A stretch of DNA of 23,033 bases from Deltaproteobacteria bacterium (lineage in GTDB: Bacteria; Desulfobacterota_B; Binatia; Bin18). The notes under the pieces are model-generated. The model ran no database searches. It was not told where the DNA came from and saw only the letters and a list, made by a program, of their open reading frames with translations. Made by a program: the position numbers and the translations under genes. Below are positions 14,382 through 22,400 of this stretch, piece by piece (within the stretch, counting starts at the first letter, position 1; every line of letters begins with the position of its first letter). The stretch lies in NCBI GenBank assembly GCA_012271025.1, contig JAAXHF010000671.1, positions 1 to 23,033 of the forward strand, written 5' to 3'.

Positions 14382-15496
14382 CAACGGACCTCCGATCCGT
14401 AGTCGAGTGTGAAGTCCAAATCGTCAAATGGATAGGTTGCGGCCGCAACCTGATTGTCTCGCCGCTCCAAACGGTGGTAGAGGACCGCGTTTTTGGTCTT
14501 CTCGTCGCCCACAAAAGCGTCACGCGCTGCAACCAGGCATTCACGGCTATGGGTGGTTGCGAAGACCTGTACGTCAAATTTTTGCGAGAGCATGTACAGG
14601 TTCTTCCAGACACCTTTCAGAGCGCTATGGTGCAAGCCATTTTCTACTTCATCAATGAGAAGCATGCCCTTGCGGGCCTCGTAGAATGCGAGAGACATTG
14701 ACAGGTACCTGCCGATACCGTCACCTAAAAAACCTATGGGAACGAGGCGACTCAACCCAACGTTGGCGTAGAGCATCGGGGTTTGAATCGTCAGGCTTGT
14801 CAGTCCTTTTATCCTCTCATCAATTGTCTTCAGACACTCTCGAATGCTCTCGGCATGTCCCTCCATTTCCATTTCTCCAAAGCGGCGCACATCTTCTTCA
14901 GCGGCGGAGTGACGTCGGGCACTCAGAAACACAGCCCCCGGCCGCTGCGGCATCTTGGCCACTTTTGATACGAAGCCTTGGGCTTCTCCCTGCACTGGGG
15001 CGGTTATATTTCCTCGTGCCCAGTAGCCTGAAGACTGATAGCGCCTATCGGCTTCGTCAGTATATTTGAAAACGATTTTGGAAGTCGAAACGGCTGCAAC
15101 GTCAGGCTCTTGGGAACCTCGTGGTGGCAAGGAAGTCTCTTTTGGAGTCGGGGTTGGCGTTGGAGTAGGGTCTACAGGCTCGGATGTAACTTCAAGGGTG
15201 CGTCGGCGCTTTTTGTCCCAGTCTCCTCCTGCGGAAAGGGATATCGTTCTGGCTTCATCAAAGTCATAGAAAATGTCGGCCAGCAGGCGTTTCGGATCTG
15301 GATTGACAACACCCCGAAATCGAGAGAGGCGGTCGCCAAGCTCGGGCATATTTGGGCCGGAGTGCATCCATAGCGCTTCGAGTAGCGCGGTTTTGCCTAC
15401 ATTGTTCCGACCCCCTATAAGGTTGATCTGTGCCAGTTTTTCAATGCTCAGGTCCCTTATACAGCGAAAGTTGACGATGCTGAATGATGTATACAC
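14381..15496 (-). CDS. AAA/OLD-type ATPase (AAA_15/AAA_21-like)
   Basis: This 371-residue SMC/ABC-related ATPase is of the kind found in OLD, PARIS, Septu and related defence systems. It opens with FSIVNFRCIRDLSIEKL, then Walker A GRNNVGKT at residues 29-36, a signature-like GFLGDGIGRYLSMSLAF (255-271), Walker B MLLIDEVENGLHH (278-290) with D282 and E283, and a switch histidine H316 in FATTHSRE. A Pro-Thr repeat (residues 109-118) links two parts of the insert between the Walker motifs. Translation starts at GTG 15496, preceded by GGAGGAG at six-base spacing. The protein lacks its own C-terminal Toprim domain; the next, overlapping gene provides one. Base composition is less GC-rich than the neighbouring TonB receptors, consistent with horizontal acquisition. 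Confidence 0.85.
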   Translation of the reverse strand: MYTSFSIVNFRCIRDLSIEKLAQINLIGGRNNVGKTALLEALWMHSGPNMPELGDRLSRFRGVVNPDPKRLLADIFYDFDEARTISLSAGGDWDKKRRRTLEVTSEPVDPTPTPTPTPKETSLPPRGSQEPDVAAVSTSKIVFKYTDEADRRYQSSGYWARGNITAPVQGEAQGFVSKVAKMPQRPGAVFLSARRHSAAEEDVRRFGEMEMEGHAESIRECLKTIDERIKGLTSLTIQTPMLYANVGLSRLVPIGFLGDGIGRYLSMSLAFYEARKGMLLIDEVENGLHHSALKGVWKNLYMLSQKFDVQVFATTHSRECLVAARDAFVGDEKTKNAVLYHRLERRDNQVAAATYPFDDLDFTLDYGSEVR

Positions 15497-15769
15497 GCTG
15501 ATCTCCTCCAGCTATAAATCCGCTTGGTCTCGTCAAGCGAGATATCGTCTTGCAAGCGGTTGGGTGAGTCGGCCGCCCAGGCCTGTCTTGGCGCTTCGCT
15601 CCCGGACCGGACCTTTTCGGTAACCCTTGCTCCACTGCGTTTCATCCAACTATACCCCTTTCGCTGGCCGCCGCGCGATGGTTGGCTTGCCCCGAGTCTG
15701 AAAAAGCAGGTCCAGCGTCTCAACGACCGGCTCGGTCGCTGTACAGTTTTCGTTCCAGGACAGGTGCAT
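15497..15769. other. Spacer between ATPase gene and toxin remnant
   Basis: About 270 bases with no recognisable gene. Short frames are open on the minus strand (for instance a 39-codon frame just after 15770, starting MHLSWNEN), but none has a clear ribosome site or known motif. The stretch must contain the ATPase promoter if that gene is not co-transcribed with the antitoxin gene. It may also hold debris from the deletion that truncated the toxin. Confidence 0.4.
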
Positions 15770-15868
15770 TTATAGAAGAGCGAAGACGATTTTTAAGGCG
15801 CGGTCAATTGCTGCCATGAGTGGCGCTTCGAGGGTGCCGCGGACTCGGACTAAGCGAGAGCGATAGTC
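15770..15868 (-). pseudogene. MazF/PemK-type toxin remnant (C-terminal ~32 residues)
   Basis: A minus-strand frame reads DYRSRLVRVRGTLEAPLMAA then IDRALKIVFALL before a stop at 15770. This resembles the C-terminal end of MazF/PemK endoribonuclease toxins, which commonly close with an SRL(V/G)R..G.L....M..(V/I)D.AL.I.L.L pattern. The remnant begins exactly where the antitoxin gene stops, in a different frame, and the N-terminal ~75 residues expected for a MazF (RGDI-type start, catalytic Arg and Thr) are absent. The simplest reading is a deletion that removed most of the toxin. The similarity is recalled, not computed. Confidence 0.5.
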
Positions 15869-16089
15869 TATACGATGTGTGATGTCGTCAGCTCCCGAGT
15901 TTCTTCGTCTTCTGTGTAGACCTCTGAGTAGAGGTCCGCAGACTCCCGCAAACGTTGCTGGGCGAATTCTTCGCGTAAATGATCGAGCGCCATCCGAACA
16001 ACGCTGCTTTTGTCCTTGAATCCATACGAGCGGCATTCATCGAGAAATTGCAGGTGCGATTCTTCGAGGCTGAATTTTGCTTGGACCAT
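15868..16089 (-). CDS. Ribbon-helix-helix antitoxin-like protein
   Basis: This 73-residue protein begins with an RHH pattern: strand QAKFSLEES, helix HLQFLDECRSYG, the turn FKDKSS, then helix VVRMALDHLREEF. The C-terminal part is acidic (ADLYSEVYTEDEETRELT), the type of tail with which MazE/RHH antitoxins wrap their toxin. GGGAGG five bases before ATG 16089 gives a strong ribosome site. Such proteins bind their own promoter and neutralise a toxin encoded immediately downstream; here only a toxin C-terminal stub is visible downstream. The gene could be an orphan antitoxin, or its product may now regulate the ATPase/Toprim pair that follows in the same direction, which is speculative. Confidence 0.75.
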   Translation of the reverse strand: MVQAKFSLEESHLQFLDECRSYGFKDKSSVVRMALDHLREEFAQQRLRESADLYSEVYTEDEETRELTTSHIV

Positions 16090-16172
16090 AGTGACCTCCC
16101 TCAGAAGTTGCTCTTGAGGATATATGCAGCCTACTCCTCGTCAGGCAGGTGCTCAATCACCGCTGCGGCCTC

Positions 16173-16191
16173 TGCCACGGCGCCGTTGGCA
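16173..16191 (-). other. Stem-loop after the 16213-19149 receptor gene
   Basis: TGCCA (16173-16177) and TGGCA (16187-16191) flank the self-complementary core ACGGCGCCGT, giving a short GC-rich hairpin about 20 bases downstream of the receptor stop codon. It has no following T tract, so a classical intrinsic terminator is not supported. It could stabilise the 3' end or be chance in GC-rich sequence. Confidence 0.25.
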
Positions 16192-16212
16192 ATGGGGGGT
16201 GTAATCGGCGTT

Positions 16213-19149
16213 TTAGGAGAAGCCGACGCTGACGCCGACGAACCAGTAGCGACCCAGGGCGTCGTACAGGCCGGGGAAGGTGTTGCCGTTGCCGGCGATG
16301 GACGGCCCGGCCGCGTTGCCGGCCAGTGGCGGCGCCTTGTCGAACAGGTTGTTCACGCCGACCCGGATGCTGGTGTAGTCGTTGTAATGCCAGATCGCGG
16401 CCAGATCGAAATAGTGCCGCGCCCCGAGATCGACCTGGGTGGAGTTGAGGTCTTCGACGCCGCTGATGTAGCGCCACATGACGCTCGGCCGCAGGCCCCA
16501 CGGTGTCAGCCAGGTGGCGCGCAGGTTGTTCCGAATATCCGGGGTCGGAAAGCCGCAGCTGGCGCCCCAGTTGCCGTTGCAGTCAAGCTTGCGCGCCCCT
16601 TCCAACTCCTGCTGGTCCCAGGTGGCGGTGATCGACAGGATATCGCTCAGGCGCAGCCTCCCCCAGCGGCCGATATCAAGCTCATAGCCGACGGTCATGT
16701 CGTAGCCCTGCACCTCCTCAATGGCCAGGTTGTCCAGCAGGGACACGATGTGGCCGCTGTTGTCGAGGTCGGAGCCCAGCCACAGGTCGCCGCTCCGCCC
16801 GCGCCGGACCTTGGCGCACTGCGAGGCGTTGCCGTCCAGACATTCGTTGAGGATGAACTCCGGGGTCAGGGTGCTGATGCCCTTGCTGATCTCGATGGAA
16901 TAGTAGTCGAAGCTGAAGACGAGGCCGTCGAGAAAGCCGGGCGTCCACACCAGCCCGAAGGAGTAGGTATCGGATTCCTCGGGCGCCAGGTCCGGGTTGC
17001 CGCCCTGCAGAAAGTTGTACTGGGCGGCCGGTGAATTTTCGATGTTGCCGAACTGCGCGGCGGTCACCCCGCTGCGGGCGCATTCCTCAAAGCTGCGGCC
17101 CTCGGCCGTCCTGCCGTTGGCGACCGGCCCGGCGCAGGGGTCGGCGCTCATGTCGAACAGGTTGAAGCCCTGCGGCAAAAAGCGTTCCCGCACCTGCGGT
17201 CCGCGAATCGCCCGCTGGAAGCTGGCCCGCAGCCTGAGGTCGGGATGGAGCGCCCAGCCGGCGCGGACGCCAAAGGTATGGGTGTGCTCGCCGTAATCGT
17301 AGTCGGAATAGCGATAGCCGCCGTCCAGCCGCAGTTCTTCTGCAAAGCGGGCGCCGTCGATCAGCGGAACGCCGGCTTCGAGGAAAAATTCCGTCACGTC
17401 GGACCCCCCGCTGACGGGCTGGCTGGCGCCGCCCTGACCGGCGCCGTCACCGCTGCGGTAGGCCTGGTTGGGGCTGAACTTGAGGTTGTCGTCACGGTAT
17501 TCGCCGCCCAGGACAAGGTCCAGCCCGGTGGCGGCAAGCGGAGACCTGAGTCCGTAGCGCCCGAGATTGCCGGCGATATAGCCCGACACCACGGTCTGAT
17601 CGGTAGCCCCACGGGCGGACAGGGGCAGGCTCAGGTAGTTGACCATGTCCTGGGTCACCGCCCCCTCGCGAAAGATGTTCCAGGGGACGCAGCCGGGATC
17701 GGAACCGTCCAGCACCGAGCGGCACACGACCTGCCCGCTAGCCGGGTCTCTGACCGCGTCGAGCGCCCGCCTGATGCGGGTGATCGACAAATCGTTCAGG
17801 TAAGAGTTCTGCATGCGGACCTCGGAATACTGGTAGTACAGGTCGTAGCGCCAATTCTCGCTGAGCTGGCCGCGCAGCCCGAATACCCCCCGGTAGGAGG
17901 TGTGGCGCAGGTCGTTTTGCCGGCTGCCGCCCTCGACGTTGCGACGACCGATAAAAACGTGCTGGCTGTCATCCCGCGTCAGACCGTAGGCGCCGCACAG
18001 GGCGTCAAACTGTTGCCGGGACAGGAAGGCGTTGCCGCAGTGCAGGCTATCGGTCACAAAGAAGGCGCCCGAGGGGGCGATCTGGGCTACCGAGCGATTG
18101 TCCATGAACATGAACTCGGCGTAGGTCTCAACCCGGTCGTGGAGGTCGTAGTGGGCAAACAGACCGGCGGTCCAGCGCCGGTCGGGACGCTGAAAATAGT
18201 TCGACGGCCCGTAGTTGAACAGGGTCCCTTCGCGGGGCACGAAGCGGTCGCCCTCGACCTTGTAGTCGAAGCTGTCCAGACCCCGACTTCGCAGCACGCC
18301 GAAGTCGGAAAACGTGCCCTGGGGCTGGGTCGCCGAACCGGAACACGCGGAGAGATCGTTGCTCAGGGCGCACGAACTGTAATCGCGGTCAGCCTGGAGC
18401 ACCGGATCGATATCGCGGTAGGTGCCGTAGACCGTGACGTTGCCGCGGTCCCGGCCCAGGTTATGGCCCGCGATCAGCGACACATTCGAGATATCACCGT
18501 CCCAGACCGAGCCGTCGGCGACCTCATAGCCGGCGTCGCGGACAATCCGCTGCCACCGGTCACTGCCGTTGTCGTGCTGGTACTGGCTGAACTGATAGTC
18601 GAGCTTGATGCCCTCAAAGTCGTCACGCATCAGGAAGTTGACCACGCCGGCGATCGCGTCTGAGCCATAGGTAGCCGAGGAGCCGCCGGTCAGCACCTCA
18701 ACGCTCTCGATCAGCGCGGCCGGGATCTGGTTGATATCGGCGCCAACGCCGCCTTGCAGCGGTGAGCCGGCCGGTAGGCGCCGACCGTTGACCAGCACCA
18801 GGGTGCGGCTCGCGCCCAGGTTGCGCAGATTCAGGGTCGCGGTCCCGGTCGCCCCGTTCGACTGGCTGGCGTTCTGGGTGGAGTACAGCTGGGGCAGGTT
18901 GCGCAGCATGTCCTCGACCCGGACGGTGCCCTGAAAGGCCAGGTCTTCAGCCTCAACCTGGATGACCGGGCTGGAACTGAACAGGTTGGCCTGCTGAATG
19001 CGCGAGCCGGTCACCACGACCGCTTCGAGCTGCTGCGGCTCTTCGCTACCCCGAGCCTCCGGCGGCTCGGCGTCCTGGGCAAGCGCGGGCGCTGCGGCAA
19101 TCAGGAGGAAGGCCAGCGCAATCCCCGTCAACGTCTCTTTTCTCAGCAT
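16213..19149 (-). CDS. TonB-dependent outer-membrane receptor (paralogue 1)
   Basis: This 978-residue TonB-dependent receptor imports a scarce ligand (siderophore, cobamide, glycan or peptide) across the outer membrane using TonB/ExbBD energy. A signal peptide ends near APALAQ (residue ~25). A TonB-box-like EAVVVTGSRI and a complete plug follow, with VNGRRLPAG, INQIPAALIESVEVLTGGSS and YGSDAIAGVVNFL. The long barrel ends in a conserved C-terminal block with NLFDKAPP and a terminal strand closing in FS. Six cysteine pairs fall in putative loops and are conserved in the neighbouring paralogue. ATG 19149 was chosen because GAGAGG lies five bases upstream; a GTG at 19155 is an alternative. The ligand is not predictable from sequence alone. 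Confidence 0.93.
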   Translation of the reverse strand: MLRKETLTGIALAFLLIAAAPALAQDAEPPEARGSEEPQQLEAVVVTGSRIQQANLFSSSPVIQVEAEDLAFQGTVRVEDMLRNLPQLYSTQNASQSNGATGTATLNLRNLGASRTLVLVNGRRLPAGSPLQGGVGADINQIPAALIESVEVLTGGSSATYGSDAIAGVVNFLMRDDFEGIKLDYQFSQYQHDNGSDRWQRIVRDAGYEVADGSVWDGDISNVSLIAGHNLGRDRGNVTVYGTYRDIDPVLQADRDYSSCALSNDLSACSGSATQPQGTFSDFGVLRSRGLDSFDYKVEGDRFVPREGTLFNYGPSNYFQRPDRRWTAGLFAHYDLHDRVETYAEFMFMDNRSVAQIAPSGAFFVTDSLHCGNAFLSRQQFDALCGAYGLTRDDSQHVFIGRRNVEGGSRQNDLRHTSYRGVFGLRGQLSENWRYDLYYQYSEVRMQNSYLNDLSITRIRRALDAVRDPASGQVVCRSVLDGSDPGCVPWNIFREGAVTQDMVNYLSLPLSARGATDQTVVSGYIAGNLGRYGLRSPLAATGLDLVLGGEYRDDNLKFSPNQAYRSGDGAGQGGASQPVSGGSDVTEFFLEAGVPLIDGARFAEELRLDGGYRYSDYDYGEHTHTFGVRAGWALHPDLRLRASFQRAIRGPQVRERFLPQGFNLFDMSADPCAGPVANGRTAEGRSFEECARSGVTAAQFGNIENSPAAQYNFLQGGNPDLAPEESDTYSFGLVWTPGFLDGLVFSFDYYSIEISKGISTLTPEFILNECLDGNASQCAKVRRGRSGDLWLGSDLDNSGHIVSLLDNLAIEEVQGYDMTVGYELDIGRWGRLRLSDILSITATWDQQELEGARKLDCNGNWGASCGFPTPDIRNNLRATWLTPWGLRPSVMWRYISGVEDLNSTQVDLGARHYFDLAAIWHYNDYTSIRVGVNNLFDKAPPLAGNAAGPSIAGNGNTFPGLYDALGRYWFVGVSVGFS

Positions 19150-19208
19150 GGGCACCTCTCAACAACGTGTGATGCGAATTCATCTGTATAGCGGTTTTCC
19201 CCTCACCC

Positions 19209-19240
19209 CCGTAGGGGCACGGCATGCCGTGCCCCTACGG
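19209..19240. repeat. 32-bp perfect palindrome in receptor spacer
   Basis: The sequence from 19209 to 19240 is self-complementary over all 32 bases, centred on GGCATGCC, with arms CCGTAGGGGCACGG and its complement. It lies 60 bases upstream of the paralogue 1 start and downstream of paralogue 2. The right part continues into a 28-base direct repeat (19220-19247) that recurs at 19281-19308. The unit resembles dispersed extragenic palindromes of environmental genomes. Confidence 0.9.
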
Positions 19241-19280
19241 AACCCTCCCATTCTGGTACAATGGACGGGTTCTTGATCGT

Positions 19281-19308
19281 CGGCATGCCGTGCCCCTACG
19301 GAACCCTC
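19281..19308. repeat. Second copy of the 28-base palindrome-derived repeat
   Basis: CGGCATGCCGTGCCCCTACG plus the next eight bases repeat 19220-19247 exactly. Only the right half of the full palindrome is present here; the left arm is replaced by unrelated sequence. A 33-base unit separates the copies. Confidence 0.85.
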
Positions 19309-19340
19309 TCCCCGTGAGGGAGAGGGTGGCCCGGAGGGCC
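19303..19340. repeat. Double stem-loop repeat (REP-like)
   Basis: ACCCTCTCCC (19303-19312) and GGGAGAGGGT (19318-19327) form a ten-base stem around CGTGA, immediately followed by GGCCC and GGGCC (19328-19340) around GGA. The two adjacent hairpins, followed by GGGTGAGGGCG, match a widely dispersed type of extragenic repeat. On the minus strand it lies about 75 bases after the paralogue 2 stop and may help end that transcript. Confidence 0.7.
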
Positions 19341-19415
19341 GGGTGAGGGCGCGGACCAGCCGGCCGACACAGGCCACGGCCCAATATGTATCACACGTCA
19401 ACACGGGGCGACGCC

Positions 19416-22400
19416 TCAAGAGAGGGCCACGCTCAGCCCGACAAACCAGTAGCGGCCCAGGGCGTCGTACAGGCCGGGGAAGGTGTTGCCGCCTCGGCCG
19501 GACTCGCCGACAATGGGCGGCTCTTTGTCAAACAGGTTGCGGATGCCAACCCGCAGGCTGGCATACTCGGTGACCTGCCAGACCGCAGAAAAGTCGAAAT
19601 AGTGGCGGTCATCGACCGGAACCGGGCGGTCCGGGTCGGGGTCGGTGCTGGTGCTGATGTAGCGCCACAGCAGACTCGGCTGGAGCCCCCAGGGGCTCAG
19701 CCAGGTGGCGCGCAGGATGTTGCGGATCCTCGGGGTTGGCGTGCCGCACGAGTAGCCCCAACTGCCGGCGCAGGCGATCTTGGGAATATCCGCGCTGGCC
19801 TTCAGGTCATAGGTCTCAAGAAACGACAGCAGGTTTCTGAAGTCGAGGCTGCCGTAGCGGCCAAGACGGAGCACATAGTCGATGGCAAAGTCGTAGCCGC
19901 GGACCTCGGCGACGGCCAGGTTCTCCAGCACGGCCTCGACATGGCCGGTCGTCTCGACCCGGTCGGAAGGCAGCCACAGGTCGCCGCTCGGTCCGCGCCT
20001 GACCTTGTCACACTGGGAGAGTTTGCCGTCCAGGCAGCGGTTCAGCACAAGCTCCGGTGACAGGGCGCCGACGCCACCCTTGAGTTCGATGTCGAAGTAA
20101 TCCACGGAAAAGCTCAGGCCGTCGAGAAAACCGGGCGTCCAGGTCAGGCCGATTGAGTAGGTATCGGCGTCTTCGGGAGCCAGGCCCGGGTTGCCCCCGA
20201 TCAGGAAGTTGTACTGACCGGCCGGCGAGTCGGGAATGTGGCCGAACTGCTCGGCCGTCACCCCGCTACGGGCGCACTCCTCGAAGCTGCGGCCGGCGGC
20301 GGTTTTGCCGTCCACCACCTCGCCGGCGCACGGGTCGGAGGTCATATAGATCAGGCCCAGCCGCCGGGGCAGGAACTGCTCGCGGATACTCGGCGCGCGC
20401 ACCGCCCGCTGGTAGCTGCCGCGCAGGCTGATAGCGTGGTTGATAGCCCAGCCGACCCGGACGCCGTAGGTATCGGTCTGGACGCCGTACCAGGAAGAGC
20501 GATAACCGCCGTTGACGATCAGCTGGCGGATGAACGGCACGTCCTCGATGAGCGGGATACCGGTCTCGATGAAAAAGGCCGGTACGTCAAAGCCGCCGCT
20601 GAGGGGCTGCGGCGCACCGCCCACGCCGGTGCCGTCCCCGCTCCGGGTGATCCGGTCGGGCCGGTATTTCAGATTCTCCTCGCGCCACTCGCCGCCCAGG
20701 GCGATGTCGATGCCGCTGGTGGCAAACGGCGAGACCAGGCCGTAGCGGCCGAGGTTGCCGGCCAGATAGCCCGACACCACGGTCTGGTCGGTGGTGCCGC
20801 GCGTCCGGCGCGTCTGGGCCAGGTAGTCGGTCATCCGCCCGGTGACCGCACCGTCTTCAAAGATGTTCCAGGCCACACAGTCCGGGTCAACACCGGTCAG
20901 CACCGAGCGGCACACGATGTTGCCGGTCGCCGGGTCGCGGACCGCATCCAGGGCCCGGTTCATCCGGCTGGTCGACAGGCCGTTGACGAACTTGCTCCAG
21001 GCGCGGACCGCCGCGTACTGGTAGTACACATTGTAGCGCCAGCTGTCGCCGAGTTCGCCCCGCAGCCCGAACACGCCACGGTAGGAGGTGTGGTGCAGGT
21101 AATTCTTGCGGTTGCCGCTCTCGACGCTGCGCCGGCCGATGTAGACGTTCTGGATATCGTCCTCGGTCAAGCCGTACTGACCGCACAGAGCCTGAAACTG
21201 CTGCTCGGACAGAAAGGCGTTGCCGCAGTGCAGGTGGCGCTGCCTGAAGAACGAGCCCGAGGGCGCGATCTGGGCGGTGGTGCGGTCGTCCATGAACATC
21301 AGTTCGGTGTAGGCTTCGACGTATTTGTGCAGGTCGTAGTGGGCAAACGCGCCGGCGGTCCAGCGCGTATCCGGGCGCTGGAAGTGATTCGGGGGCGCGT
21401 AGTTGTAGAGGCGGCCGTCCCAGGGTGCGAACTCACTCCCCTCGACCTGGTAGAAGAACGGCCCGCCCGGGTCGTGGCCGGGCGCGACCTGACGGGCGCC
21501 GAAGTCGGCAAACAAGCCCCTGGGAATCGTGGCCGAGCCCACGCACCGATCAAGCTCGGGGGTCAGGTCGCAGCTGCTGTGATCGCGGTCGCCCAGAAAA
21601 ACCTTTCCGCCGTCGCGCCAGGTCGCGTAGGCGGTGATATTGCCCCGGTCGCCCAGGTTTTTGCCCAGGATGACCGACACGTTGGACAGCTCGCCGTCGG
21701 CGGTGGCGTCGTCGGCCACCTCATAGCCCTGGTCGGAGATCAGCCGCTTGAGGCGACGGTTGTCGTTGTCGTGCTGGTGCTGGCTGAACTGATAATCGAC
21801 CTTGATGCCCTCGAAATCGTCGATCAGGATGAAGTTGATCACGCCGGCGACCGCATCCGAACCGTAGGTCACCGAGGAGCCGCCGGTCAGCACGTCGACG
21901 CGCTTGAGCAGGGCGCCGGGTATCTGGTTGATGTCCTCGTTGCCGGTCCCGCCCCAGGGCGAGCCGGCCGGCATGCGGCGGCCGTTGATCAGCACCAGGG
22001 TGCGTGACGAGCCCAGGTGGCGCAGGTTGAGGGTGGCGATGCCGGTGGCGCCGTTGGCGCTGGAGGCGTCCTGACCGCCGGTGAACACCGAGGGCAGAGA
22101 GCGGACCAGCTCTTCAACCCGAACCGTGCCCTGGTGCAGGACTTCGTCGGCGTCAATGCTGACGATCGGGCCGGTCTCGACCTGATCGACCGTCTGCCGC
22201 AGGCGCGTACCGGTCACGACCAGGGCTTCCAGGGCCTCCAACTGCTGCGGCTCTTGTTTGACCTCGGCAGGCTGTTCATCGGGTTCGGCCTGTTGCGCCT
22301 CCTGGCCAGCTTCGGCCTGTGGCGGTTCAGGTTCCGCCTGCTGCGCACCGACCGGCACGACACTGGCCAGGGCCAACGCCGTTGCCACAGCCATCAGCCT

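Noticed and set aside
15121..15175. Repeated GGAGTCGGGGTTGG-like sequence as a possible CRISPR or tandem-repeat array
   Set aside because: It is a short Pro-Thr coding repeat within the ATPase gene, with no spacers.
16131..16230. Minus-strand frame ending AVIEHLPDEE then stop at 16131
   Set aside because: It reads pleasantly like a protein C-terminus, but it is out of frame with the receptor, overlaps its end, and has no start or ribosome site.
19209..19310. Palindrome and direct repeats as transposon terminal inverted repeats
   Set aside because: No transposase frame lies between the copies (only 33 bases) and no target-site duplication is visible.
20238..22007. Long plus-strand open frame (589 codons) opposite receptor paralogue 2, and a similar 472-codon one at 17245-18663
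   Set aside because: They are antisense to clear receptor genes. Open antisense frames are expected in GC-rich DNA, and the translations are low-complexity with no motif or ribosome site.
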